This document shows, in pieces, positions 34,038-41,734 of a stretch of DNA of 42,276 bases (within the stretch, counting starts at the first letter, position 1; each line of letters starts with the position of its first letter). Source of the DNA: Acetobacteraceae bacterium (GTDB lineage Bacteria; Pseudomonadota; Alphaproteobacteria; Acetobacterales; Acetobacteraceae); contig JARLIJ010000101.1 of the NCBI GenBank assembly GCA_031291795.1, forward strand, positions 1 through 42,276. Direction: 5' to 3'. A program made the translations under genes and the position numbers. The notes beneath the pieces were generated by a model. The model was not told where the DNA came from. It did no database searches and saw only the letters and a list, made by a program, of their open reading frames with translations.

Positions 34038-34339
34038 TACGTCGCGGTCTCTTGTCCTTCCAGGAAGCATGAAATTATCGGAAATGAACGGTCTGTCGTA
34101 ATTTCAATGTCCTCTCACATCTTGAATCAAGGGATTCCCTACGATTCGTCGGATGATTGACTTGCCGGCAGCCTGCTCACGGTGCGCTTGTTCAATCGAA
34201 CGTGATCCGCGGGTCGCCTGAGGCGCGCCGGCCACATGGCGCCGGCGCATGGCGGGCCGTGCCATCGCCGCTGTCCGGCACGTCCTCGCAGCGTGGTCCC
34301 GTGGATCGGCGCATCAGCCGCCGACCCAGCCGGCATCCG
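34038..34339. other. Gene-free interval with an AT-rich hairpin
   Basis: About 300 bases without a supported gene. The first 100 are AT-richer than the surroundings and contain an 8-base perfect inverted repeat TGAAATTA (34070-34077) / TAATTTCA (34099-34106). After about 34190 the base composition returns to normal. A small RNA starting near 34044 would include the hairpin; nothing further supports it. Confidence 0.35.
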
Positions 34340-35125
34340 TCAGCTTTCGGCGCGCACGAACGGATTGCGCAACACGCCCAGGCCGGTCAGCTCTACCTCC
34401 ACCACGTCGCCATGCACCAGATCGGGGGAGGTTCCGTCGGTCCCCATCCAGATCACGTCCCCCGGATACAGCGTCAGGTATTTGGTCATCGCGGCGATAT
34501 ACGTGGCGATCCCGAAGATCATGTCGTTGGTCTTGAAGCGCAGGTCCTCGCGTCCGTTCACCCGCACGATGGTTTCCATGGCATCGAGATCGACATCGGT
34601 CTCGATCCATGGCCCCATCGGCTTGAACGTGTCGGTGTTCTTGCCACGCCAGAACGTGCGGTCGCCGCGCTGCCAGGTGCGCTCGCTGACATCGTTGCCG
34701 ATCGTATAGCCGAACACGCAGGAAAACGCGTTGGCCTCGGTCAGATGCTTGGCCTGCCTGCCGATCACCACGACCAGCTCGCCCTCGTAATTGACCTTGG
34801 GCGGCGCGTCGTGCGGGATGACCACGTTTTCCCCGTCGGCGATCAGCGCGTTGTTGGCGCGGTAGCCGATATCGGCCTTCTCCGGGAACACCGGCTTCTC
34901 GCCGCGCTTTTCCGCCATCTCGCGGATATGGGCCGCGTAGTTGATGCCGGCGGCGTAGAACGTGCGCGGGATCACCGGCACCTCGATCTTTACCTCCGAC
35001 AGCGTGTGCGTGGTCCCGGTGGGCGTGGCATCGGCCCAGGGCTCACCTGCAACCTCGGTCACCATGTCGCCGGCGAGGGAGCCGTAAGCCGTCCGCCCCG
35101 CCTGGGAAAACCTGATCCAGCGCAT
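34340..35125 (-). CDS. Fumarylacetoacetate hydrolase family protein
   Basis: A 261-residue FAH-fold enzyme; the family hydrolyses or decarboxylates 1,3-dicarbonyl compounds from aromatic breakdown. PRTFYAAGINYAAHIREM, VNYEGELVVVIGRQAKHL (metal-binding Glu pair), GYTIGNDVSERTWQ, KNTDTFKPMGPWI and GDVIWMGTDGTSP follow the family order. The N-terminal 60-residue domain (MRWIRFSQAGRTAYGSLAGD) is usual. It starts three bases after the TauD stop, so the two are coupled. The substrate cannot be told. It ends near the gene-free interval at 34038-34339. Confidence 0.9.
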   Translation of the reverse strand: MRWIRFSQAGRTAYGSLAGDMVTEVAGEPWADATPTGTTHTLSEVKIEVPVIPRTFYAAGINYAAHIREMAEKRGEKPVFPEKADIGYRANNALIADGENVVIPHDAPPKVNYEGELVVVIGRQAKHLTEANAFSCVFGYTIGNDVSERTWQRGDRTFWRGKNTDTFKPMGPWIETDVDLDAMETIVRVNGREDLRFKTNDMIFGIATYIAAMTKYLTLYPGDVIWMGTDGTSPDLVHGDVVEVELTGLGVLRNPFVRAES

Positions 35126-35128
35126 CGC

Positions 35129-36046
35129 CTACGCCGCCTGCAGCGCGGCGTCGCGCGCGGGGCGCAGGAAGGCCGGATCGAACACCTTCGTCGCCATCAC
35201 CTGGCAGCGCCGCATCAGCCGGATCTCATCCGGGCCGTAATCGGCGATCGCCCGGTGGATGGTGCCGAGATGGTCCCAGATCAGCAGGTCGCGCTCGTTC
35301 CATTCGTGCACGTAACGGAACTCCGGCTGAAGCTGGTGGGTGAACAGAGTGGCCAGCATGGCATCGCTCTCCGCTTCGGGCAGTTCGTTGATACGCACCG
35401 CATAGCCGGGATTGCAGTACAGCGCCCTGCGGCCGGTGATCGGATGCGTGAGGAACAGAGGATGCACCACCGGCGGGCGGCGGCGGCGCTGCTCATCGGT
35501 CATCGGCGGCCGGCCGCTCGCCTTGTCGCGGCGCATGTGTTCCCAGAATTTCTCGAAGTTGTGCGTCACGGTGGCGTCGGCCAGGCGGCTGCGGATGTCT
35601 TGCGGCAACGCATCGTAGGCGGCGTGCATGTTGGCGAACTCCGTGCCGCCCAGCGGCCGGCCGTCGCGGCGGGGGATGCGGATGCCGTACAGCACGTTCA
35701 CGAAGCCCATCACGTCGCGATACGACATGTCGGTGTGCCAGTCCTGGCCGGCATCGGGGCTGCCAATGTACTCGCCGTTCTCACGGATGTTCGACAGGAT
35801 GCCGACTTCCGGATACGGCCGCGTGGTGTCGGCCGCGCTGATCGGGCTGCCCTGGATTTCGCCAAACAGCTCCGAGAACCGCTTGATGTCGCCAAGGTCC
35901 AGGTGCTGGTCCGGGAACCGCAGCACGCCATGCCGTCCGAGCGCCAGCAGGATGCGGCCGAAATCGAGGTCGGCGAGCGGCTGGGCCAGATCGACGCCCC
36001 GCACGGTGGCGCCAAGCACCGCACCCGTGGGTTCGATGGTGAGCAT
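35129..36046 (-). CDS. TauD/TfdA family dioxygenase
   Basis: A 305-residue Fe(II)/2-oxoglutarate-dependent dioxygenase. The iron ligands are H104 and D106 in WHTDMSYR and the distal His in LIWDHLGTIHRA, followed by the Arg that binds oxoglutarate (MRRCQVMATK). RFPDQHLDLGDIKRFSELFG is the typical start. A strong ribosome site (GGAGGAGG) precedes the ATG. Family members hydroxylate taurine, alkyl sulfates, chlorophenoxyacetates and others; this one cannot be assigned. Operon with the FAH-family gene suggests degradation of a carboxylic compound. Confidence 0.9.
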   Translation of the reverse strand: MLTIEPTGAVLGATVRGVDLAQPLADLDFGRILLALGRHGVLRFPDQHLDLGDIKRFSELFGEIQGSPISAADTTRPYPEVGILSNIRENGEYIGSPDAGQDWHTDMSYRDVMGFVNVLYGIRIPRRDGRPLGGTEFANMHAAYDALPQDIRSRLADATVTHNFEKFWEHMRRDKASGRPPMTDEQRRRRPPVVHPLFLTHPITGRRALYCNPGYAVRINELPEAESDAMLATLFTHQLQPEFRYVHEWNERDLLIWDHLGTIHRAIADYGPDEIRLMRRCQVMATKVFDPAFLRPARDAALQAA

Positions 36047-36105
36047 GGACGGGACCTCCTCCGACTATTTTCGGAAAGCCTAGTCCCGCCGATCCGAACC
36101 GTCCA

Positions 36106-36645
36106 TCACGCCACCGGGTCGCAGCCGGCAACCTCCCGCAGTTGCGGGTTGTCGAAGCGCGGATTGCGGACATTGTGCAGGGCGGTGCGCAGTGCACCGG
36201 CCAGGTCGCGCTTTTCGGCTTCTCCCAGCGCCCGCCCGATCTCTTCGTAAATCGTGCGGTTACGCAACAGAAGGCGCGGGATGCGGCCGGGCGCCTCCTC
36301 CAGCGTGACAGTGAGCCACGCGGTCGGCAGCGTGACCTGTCGCCGTGCACCGGCGGCATCGGTGCGCGTGATGCACAGCGTGGCGTCCTGCAGCAGCACC
36401 AGTTCGCTGGCCCGCCCGCGCCGCGTGTTCACGTGCAGCAGGAACAAAGCGAGCGCGATCTCCGGCCCGCTGATCGCCATGACCGGCCAGGCGCCGAGGA
36501 ACCAGAACCGCAGCGCGATCAGCCCCGTCAGGCCCACGAGCGCGATCGACAGCAATCGCATACCGCGACGGGACAGGCTGCGATGCGGCACGATCAGCGC
36601 CTCGAACCGGTGAGGTTCGGCGTCAGGCGGCGAACAGGCGGACAT
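36106..36645 (-). CDS. DUF2244 family membrane protein
   Basis: A 179-residue protein of the DUF2244 family. RFEALIVPHRSLSRRGMRLL is the family signature near the N-terminus. Two hydrophobic segments follow at about 33-50 (IALVGLTGLIALRFWFLGAW) and 53-70, then a cytoplasmic tail with ASELVLLQDATLCITRTDAA and LTVTLEEAPGRIPRLLLRNR. In other alphaproteobacteria the gene often lies near cytochrome oxidase genes; none is here. The ATG at 36645 begins the signature region; a longer frame to 36762 is unlikely. Function unknown. It is the first minus-strand gene upstream of the TauD gene (gap 59 bases). Confidence 0.85.
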   Translation of the reverse strand: MSACSPPDAEPHRFEALIVPHRSLSRRGMRLLSIALVGLTGLIALRFWFLGAWPVMAISGPEIALALFLLHVNTRRGRASELVLLQDATLCITRTDAAGARRQVTLPTAWLTVTLEEAPGRIPRLLLRNRTIYEEIGRALGEAEKRDLAGALRTALHNVRNPRFDNPQLREVAGCDPVA

Positions 36646-36856
36646 AATGCAGCTTTCAGCAGCCGCGGGTGGAAGGCAAGGCCATCCGCGCCAGGCGCCG
36701 GTCACGACCGCAACACCCGCGCGCGAAGAGGGCCTTGCGAACGCCGCGGCGCACCGCCACATCTTCCTCCAAGGCCACGCCTGGGATGCGCCACGCCTGG
36801 AAATGCAACGTGCCCGTTCCCTTCACGGGCGCATCGGCGTCGCGTAGGATCCTTCG

Positions 36857-37207
36857 ATGAACGACACAGTCTCCGCAGCGACCGTCTCCGCCGCCGCCAA
36901 CCTGCTTCCGGGCGGTGTCCGGCTGGCCTTCCTGGCCCCTTCCGACGTGGGCCAGTCCGGCGTGGACCAGTCGCCCGCGTGGAGTGCCGCGCATATCCCA
37001 GGTTCGATCCACACGGCCGATGCGGCCCCGAGCCTGATCGTGAACTTCACGACCCTGTCCCCGGATGCATATGGCTGGGTGCCGGTGGCGCCTCCGGTGC
37101 AGGCCTTCGCGGGGGTCGATTCGATGCCGCCGACCGTCTCGGGCTACGCCGCCGGCATTCCGGACGATCCCGGCCCCGGCATCGTCGGAGCATTGAGTTC
37201 CATCTGA
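36857..37207 (+). CDS. Hypothetical protein, 116 residues
   Basis: From ATG 36857, preceded by AGGATC at about six bases, an open frame with GC-rich third positions. The sequence has a hydrophobic start (MNDTVSAATVSAAANLLPGG, VRLAFLAPSD), then HIPGSIHTADAAPSLIVNFT, and a Pro/Gly-rich end (PPTVSGYAAGIPDDPGPGIV). No membrane segment, metal motif or recognisable family. It stands alone between the divergent DUF2244 gene and the flavoprotein, 25 bases upstream of the latter on the same strand, and may be co-transcribed with it. Codon use supports a real gene; function unknown. Confidence 0.6.
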   Translation: MNDTVSAATVSAAANLLPGGVRLAFLAPSDVGQSGVDQSPAWSAAHIPGSIHTADAAPSLIVNFTTLSPDAYGWVPVAPPVQAFAGVDSMPPTVSGYAAGIPDDPGPGIVGALSSI

Positions 37208-37232
37208 TCCGCGCGCCGCGTGGGTCGGTGCC

Positions 37233-38399
37233 ATGACGCCGTTCGACGTGATCATCCTGGGGGCCGGTGCGGCCGGACTGATGTGCGCAATCAGCGCCGG
37301 GCGGCGCGGGCGGCGCGTGTTGCTGCTCGACCATGCCCAGGAGGCGGGCGCGAAGATCCTGATCTCCGGCGGCGGGCGCTGCAACTTCACCAATACCGGA
37401 ACGGTGCCGGAGCGGTTCCTCTCGGACAATCCGCACTTCTCCCGATCGGCGTTGGGCCGCTATACGCCGCGCGACTTCATAGCCCTGGTGCAGAAGCACG
37501 GCATCGCCTTCCACGAGAAAACGCTCGGCCAGTTGTTCTGCGACGGCTCGGCGCGCGCCATCGTCACGATGCTGCTGCAGGAATGCGCGGCTGCCGGCGT
37601 CGACCTGCGGCTGGCGCATCGCATCGTGGGTGTCGGGCGCGCGGATTCGTTCCGGGTTGATACGGACCACGGGTCCTTCGAGGCGCCCAGCCTGGTTCTG
37701 GCCACCGGCGGTCTGTCAATTCCCAAGATGGGCGCAACCAGTTTCGCGCACGACGCGGCGCGCAGATTCGGCCTGCGGCTGACCCAGGTCCGGCCGGGAC
37801 TGGTGCCGCTCACATTCGGCGACGACCTGCTGGACCTGATGCGGCCGCTCGCCGGGGTCTCGCTCGAAGTGGAAGCGACGCTGGAGCGGCGACGGTTCCG
37901 GGAGGCGATGCTGTTTACCCATCGCGGCCTGTCCGGGCCTGCGATCCTGCAGATCTCGTCCTATTGGCGGCAGGGGCCGATCACGCTGAACCTGCTGCCG
38001 GGGCAGGATGCGGCGGCGTTCCTGCTGGACCGCAAGCGGACCCGGCCGAAGGCGGAACTGCGCACCGTGCTGGCGGAGGTTCTGCCGCAACGTCTCGCGC
38101 ACGCATTGGCCGAACCCGAAACCGGACGGATGGCGGACCTGCCCGACCGGACGTTGCGCGCCCTGGCCACGCGCCTGGCAGCCTGGGAAATGACGCCGAG
38201 CGGAACGGAGGGGTATGCGAAGGCGGAGGTGACACGGGGCGGGGTGGATACGCGGGACCTGTCGTCGCGCACGATGGGGGCGAACGCCGTCCCCGGGCTG
38301 TTCGTCATCGGGGAAGCCGTCGATGTCACCGGCTGGCTTGGCGGCTACAACTTCCAATGGGCGTGGGCCAGCGGGTGGTGCGCGGGCGAGGCAGTCTAG
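37233..38399 (+). CDS. HI0933/YhiN-family flavoprotein (NAD(P)/FAD-dependent oxidoreductase)
   Basis: A 388-residue flavoprotein of the HI0933 family (sometimes named aminoacetone oxidase family). The FAD-binding loop is GAGAAGLMC (residues 10-18); LISGGGRCNFTN is a family hallmark, as are LATGGLSIPKMGATSFAHDA, FTHRGLSGPAILQISSYW, AEVTRGGVDTRDLSSRTM and the C-terminal VIGEAVDVTGWLGGYNFQWAW, which closes the FAD site. Substrate unproven. Its stop TAG shares the palindrome CTAG with the convergent greB stop, so the genes overlap by four bases. Confidence 0.92.
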   Translation: MTPFDVIILGAGAAGLMCAISAGRRGRRVLLLDHAQEAGAKILISGGGRCNFTNTGTVPERFLSDNPHFSRSALGRYTPRDFIALVQKHGIAFHEKTLGQLFCDGSARAIVTMLLQECAAAGVDLRLAHRIVGVGRADSFRVDTDHGSFEAPSLVLATGGLSIPKMGATSFAHDAARRFGLRLTQVRPGLVPLTFGDDLLDLMRPLAGVSLEVEATLERRRFREAMLFTHRGLSGPAILQISSYWRQGPITLNLLPGQDAAAFLLDRKRTRPKAELRTVLAEVLPQRLAHALAEPETGRMADLPDRTLRALATRLAAWEMTPSGTEGYAKAEVTRGGVDTRDLSSRTMGANAVPGLFVIGEAVDVTGWLGGYNFQWAWASGWCAGEAV

Positions 38400-38917
38400 C
38401 CTGGCTCCGGGTAGCTGACCGACAGAATCTCGATCATTTCGACACCGTGCGGCGTGTGGATTGCCACTTCGTCGCCGCGGCGCGCCTTTGCCTTGATGAG
38501 TGCCATGGAAATGGGTGCGGTCAGGCTGACCTTGCCCTGCGCCATGTCGGCCTCGTCCATGCCCACGATCGTTACGGTCCGTTCGACATCGGATTCATCG
38601 ATATAGGTCACGGTGGCGCCGAAGAAGACGCGGTCGCGGGTGGTCTGGCGAGACGGATCGACGACCTCGGCGTTGTCCAGGCGCTTGAGCAGGAAACGCG
38701 CGCGGCTGTCGATCTGCCGCAGCCGGCGCTTGCCGTACTGGTAGTCGGCGTTCTCGCTGCGATCACCGTTGCCGGCCGCCCAGGAGACGATCTCGACCAC
38801 CCGCGGCCGCTCGACCTTCAGGAGCGCGTCGAGTTCCCGGGTAAGCTGCGCGTGCCCTTCCGGGGTCATGTAGAACTTGCCGCCCAGTGCCAGTCGGGGG
38901 GCTTCGTCGTCGTCCAT
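38396..38917 (-). CDS. greB: Transcription elongation factor GreB
   Basis: A 173-residue Gre factor that enters the secondary channel of RNA polymerase and stimulates cleavage of backtracked RNA. The N-terminal coiled coil contains GGKFYMTPEGHAQLTRELDA and NGDRSENADYQYGKRRLRQI, in which the tip acidic residues D and E (GDRSENADY) are present, and the C-terminal FKBP-like domain runs from DPSRQTTRDRVFFGATVTYI to the end. The sequence KRRLRQIDSRARFLLKRL favours GreB over GreA. AGGACG precedes the ATG. The left inverted repeat of the GxxExxY cassette lies 70 bases upstream of its start and may be in or near its promoter. Confidence 0.93.
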   Translation of the reverse strand: MDDDEAPRLALGGKFYMTPEGHAQLTRELDALLKVERPRVVEIVSWAAGNGDRSENADYQYGKRRLRQIDSRARFLLKRLDNAEVVDPSRQTTRDRVFFGATVTYIDESDVERTVTIVGMDEADMAQGKVSLTAPISMALIKAKARRGDEVAIHTPHGVEMIEILSVSYPEPG

Positions 38918-38987
38918 GCTTGGGCGTCCTGTTTGGGCGTTGGAGCGGTACGGTGAGCGCCGTTTCCGCTGGGCGCTACCGAAAGTA

Positions 38988-39030
38988 TTTTACCACGGAG
39001 AACACGAAGGACCACGGTGGTCCACGGAGG
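38988..39030. repeat. Left arm of a 43-base inverted repeat around the GxxExxY gene
   Basis: TTTTACCACGGAGAACACG followed by AAGGACCACGGTGGTCCACGG and AGG. It is matched in inverse orientation at 39582-39624 with two mismatches in 43 bases. Each arm is itself built of CCACGG-type subrepeats with an internal dyad ACCACGGTGGT. Confidence 0.92.
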
Positions 39031-39045
39031 GACGTCGATGCGTCA

Positions 39046-39200
39046 TACCAACGGCCGTTGGCACTGACCGTCCCACCGTCATGGCCGGCCTCCGTGCCGG
39101 CCATCCGTGAGGCAGGGTGCCGCGACAGATGGCCGGGACGCGCCCGGCCATGACGGGGTGGCAGGGACAGCCCATGAGTCGGTCTCAGCGGCGGTTGGTA
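39046..39200. repeat. Short interspersed element (copy B)
   Basis: A 155-base element with ends TACCAACGGCCG and CGGCGGTTGGTA (one mismatch), flanked by TCA on both sides (39043-39045 and 39201-39203), a likely 3-base target duplication. The core holds two hairpins on ATGGCCGG/CCGGCCAT and is nearly the same as copy A at 1-137; the right end is shared also with copy C at 11634-11812. It lies immediately after the GxxExxY gene, whose stop codon is the right-hand TCA read on the minus strand. Confidence 0.9.
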
Positions 39201-39575
39201 TCAGACGACGAAGCGTCGAAGGCCATCCACCAGGCGAGCCGCATGGAAATTCATCAGCAAGCCGACACGAATACGGCTCATCCGCAGGTAGGTCAGGATC
39301 TGCGTATCATGCGCAGGGAGTAATGCGACGACCGCTTTGATTTCAATCAGAACGGTATCCGCCACCAGGATATCGGCACGAAATCCCAGGGGCATGACTT
39401 TGCCTTTGTAGATGACAGGCACTTGTACTTCACGTTGGAACGGAAGCCCCGCCTGCTCCAATTCCAGGCACAGGCATTCGGCATAAACCGATTCCAGCAG
39501 GCCTGGGCCGATATGCCGATGAACCTCGATCGCCAGGCCGATGATCCGTTCAGTGAGCGCACGCTGCTCCAGCAC
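39201..39575 (-). CDS. GxxExxY protein
   Basis: A 124-residue protein of the GxxExxY family: VHRHIGPGLLESVYAECLCL holds the signature G-LL-E-SV-Y. FRADILVADTVLIEIKAV has the D...ExK pattern of a PD-(D/E)XK nuclease-like fold, so a nuclease ancestry is suspected. Start is GTG at 39575, with an ideal GGAGG six bases upstream that lies within the right inverted repeat. The stop TGA is the triplet bordering the interspersed element. Family function is unknown. The gene sits between 43-base inverted repeats, see findings. Confidence 0.9.
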   Translation of the reverse strand: MLEQRALTERIIGLAIEVHRHIGPGLLESVYAECLCLELEQAGLPFQREVQVPVIYKGKVMPLGFRADILVADTVLIEIKAVVALLPAHDTQILTYLRMSRIRVGLLMNFHAARLVDGLRRFVV

Positions 39576-39581
39576 GTTGAA

Positions 39582-39624
39582 CCTCCGTGGACCACCGTGG
39601 CCCTCCGTGTTCTCCGTGGTAAAA
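39582..39624. repeat. Right arm of the 43-base inverted repeat
   Basis: Reverse complement of 38988-39030 with two mismatches. Read on the minus strand it ends CCACGGAGG directly before the GTG start of the GxxExxY gene and so provides the ribosome-binding site. Confidence 0.92.
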
Positions 39625-39743
39625 CCTTAAGGAAGAGCCAACGCACCCCGGCCGACCCAATGAAGCCCGGATAGCCACGCCGACGCTCAAGCACCTGCGA
39701 TAGGCAGACCCGGCGCACCCCCAACAAACAGCCACCAGCGAAA

Positions 39744-40556
39744 TCAGGCGCCCTTCACGGTCGGATAGATATCCGCCCCATAATGCGTGCGGAATGTCTC
39801 GATCAGGTCCGGTGTCGGCGGCGCATAACGGCCTGTCTTCGAGGTGAACCGCCCGCCCATCAGCCGGTGCAGCTTGCCGGCAGCCTCGCCCATCGTCACC
39901 AGCGTCGTGATGCCGTTCAGGATCGGCACGCCGCCCGGCGTCTCATGCACCCCGAGATGCGCCAGCAGCGCCATCACCACGCCACCGGCAGCAATGACGA
40001 CCTCGGCCCCGGCCTCCTCCAACCGGCGCGCCGCGTCATTGAACTGCGCCAGCACACGGTCCTGCGCCTCCCCCGGCGCGAACGCGGCGCCGAGGTCGGT
40101 CAGTCGTGCGACCTCCATGCGGGCCGCACCGGCGAAGCGCTCCCGCAAGCCGGCGCGCGCGACGTTCTCCACGATCCGCGGGGTGAACTTCGCGTTGATT
40201 GTCACGAAGCCGAAGCTGGCGCCCATCATGCACGCCACATGCATCGCGGATTCGCACAGCCCCAGCACGGGGATATCGGCGATCTCGCGCGCCTCGTGCA
40301 GGCCGGGATCGGCGATGTTGCCGATCAGCACGGCGTCGAACCCCTCGCGCACGGCGCGCTGGACGTTCTTCAGGACCTCGGCGGTCTCCAGGAACTCCAA
40401 ATAGCGGTACTGGTCGCCGACGCCGCCGATCTCGGTGATGCCGGCGACGTGGATATTGGTTCCCGGATCGCGCACCCGATCGAGGATGCCGCGCAGGACC
40501 GCCGGATAGCCGCCCCACTCGGCCATCCGCGTCATGCTCTGGTACCAGACCCGCAT
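39744..40556 (-). CDS. Aspartate/glutamate/hydantoin racemase-family protein with one catalytic Cys
   Basis: A 270-residue protein of the Asp/Glu/hydantoin racemase superfamily. The N-terminal half has DAVLIGNIADPGLHEAREI and the first cysteine in VLGLCESAMHVA. The position of the second catalytic Cys (usually LGCxG) reads VVIAAGGVVM, so it is missing, as in arylmalonate decarboxylase-like members that use one Cys. A lyase or isomerase function is therefore more likely than racemisation (inference). It begins three bases after the stop of the binding-protein gene, so both probably handle the same ligand. Cytoplasmic. Confidence 0.82.
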   Translation of the reverse strand: MRVWYQSMTRMAEWGGYPAVLRGILDRVRDPGTNIHVAGITEIGGVGDQYRYLEFLETAEVLKNVQRAVREGFDAVLIGNIADPGLHEAREIADIPVLGLCESAMHVACMMGASFGFVTINAKFTPRIVENVARAGLRERFAGAARMEVARLTDLGAAFAPGEAQDRVLAQFNDAARRLEEAGAEVVIAAGGVVMALLAHLGVHETPGGVPILNGITTLVTMGEAAGKLHRLMGGRFTSKTGRYAPPTPDLIETFRTHYGADIYPTVKGA

Positions 40557-40559
40557 CCG

Positions 40560-41636
40560 CTATGCCGGTTTCCAGTTGTACCGCTGGGAGAGCCAGCTCC
40601 GCAGCGCCAGCAACGCAGGCTGGTCGGCCGCGGCGGCGCCGGCGGTCGCGGTTGCCTCGCCACCGCCCAGGGCGCGCAGCCCGTTGGCGGTCGCCAGCGC
40701 CTGAATGTCGAGCGACCCCGCCGCGTCATCGCCCGCGCGGCGCCACAACGCCACCATGGAGGCCGGCGTGAGCTGCGGCAGCACCAGCGCGAACTCGAGC
40801 TGGGAAGCGACGGCGGCAGCGCACCAGCCGGCATAGAGCGGGCCGGCCAGTGTCTGGCCACGTATCGTCGGGTACAGCTCCGCCAGGGTCGGCACATCCG
40901 GGAAGGCGGGGCAGCGCATGACGCGCCCCTGGGGATCGAGCGCACCGAGGGTGAACACCGGCCGCGCCCCGGCCGCGGCCAGCGCCCGCGCCTGGTCCGG
41001 CACCCGGTGGCCGCGCAGGAACGCCGCGTCCACGCCGCCCTGGCCGATCGCGGCCTGCAGCGCGTCGTCGGCGAGGGGCGGCAACAGGTCGAGGCCGACG
41101 CCCAGCAGGTCGAGCCCGAGCACGGCGGGCAGGTCGGGGCCGGCGGGGCCGGCACTGGCCAGGCGGAGCGGCCGGCCGGGCACCACGGAGCCGGGGCGCG
41201 CCACCACCACGGCCGGTGCCACAGCCACCATGACCGAGACCCAGCGGGCCACGTCGTATTGTGCCCGCGGATCGCCGACCAGCCAGGCGATCGCGGCGTC
41301 GCCGGGGGCGAGCAGCACGGTCTGGCCATCGGGGGCGACGCGGGCGCCGAACTGGTTGGCGCCCGTGACACCGTCGGGCGCGCCGACGGTCAGGCGGCGC
41401 AGCGGCGTCTCGGGCGGCAGGCTCTGCGCCAGGGCAGGCGCCAGCACACGGCCCCAGCGATCGAGCATGCCGCCTTCCGGGCCGGCCACGAGAATTGCGG
41501 CGGCGTCCTGGAAGATCGGACCGGCGATCGCGGATCGCATGGCACGCGCTTCACCCACCCGCGCCGCGAGGGACAGGCCGGCGAGCAATCCCAGCAGGCG
41601 GCGCCGATCCAGGAACGGCTGGGGGGCGTCGGTCAT
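40560..41636 (-). CDS. TctC/Bug-like tripartite tricarboxylate transporter binding protein
   Basis: A 358-residue exported protein. The leader LDRRRLLGLLAGLSLAARVG has an Arg-rich Tat-type motif. The body has weak similarity to TctC/Bug receptors: AAAILVAGPEGGMLDRWGRV, TGANQFGARVAPDGQTVLLA, VARWVSVMVAVAPAVVVARP and FPDVPTLAELYP, the last being a good family mark (the P.l.E.g motif). The C-terminus is Ala-rich (ATATAGAAAADQPALLALRS) and departs from the family. No TctA/TctB genes are close. It lies 96 bases after apt and directly upstream of the racemase-like gene. Confidence in the fold is moderate. Confidence 0.68.
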   Translation of the reverse strand: MTDAPQPFLDRRRLLGLLAGLSLAARVGEARAMRSAIAGPIFQDAAAILVAGPEGGMLDRWGRVLAPALAQSLPPETPLRRLTVGAPDGVTGANQFGARVAPDGQTVLLAPGDAAIAWLVGDPRAQYDVARWVSVMVAVAPAVVVARPGSVVPGRPLRLASAGPAGPDLPAVLGLDLLGVGLDLLPPLADDALQAAIGQGGVDAAFLRGHRVPDQARALAAAGARPVFTLGALDPQGRVMRCPAFPDVPTLAELYPTIRGQTLAGPLYAGWCAAAVASQLEFALVLPQLTPASMVALWRRAGDDAAGSLDIQALATANGLRALGGGEATATAGAAAADQPALLALRSWLSQRYNWKPA

Positions 41637-41708
41637 AAGGCCTTCTCCCGCGCGAGCCTGTCTCCTAGCGCAACTGTATGGTCAGGGAAAGACTGGTCGG
41701 TAGCCAGG

Positions 41709-41734
41709 GCAAAAACCCGCCGGGCGAGCCGGTT
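41709..41734 (-). terminator. Probable terminator overlapping the apt stop codon
   Basis: Read on the minus strand: AACCGGC-TCGCCC-GGCGGGTT followed by TTTT. One stem mismatch. The arms begin at the apt stop codon, so the hairpin would end apt transcription before the binding-protein gene. Confidence 0.45.

Noticed and set aside
34139-34336. 65-codon minus-strand open frame upstream region of the FAH-family gene
   Set aside because: No ribosome site, no similarity, biased composition.
34157-36250. Plus-strand open frame of 697 codons
   Set aside because: It is antisense to the FAH-family and TauD genes, whose motifs are clear; its own product has no motif and a His/Arg/Gln-rich bias.
11633-39201. 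CRISPR array from the repeated sequences
   Set aside because: The repeats are far apart, paired as inverted ends, without regular spacers or cas genes.
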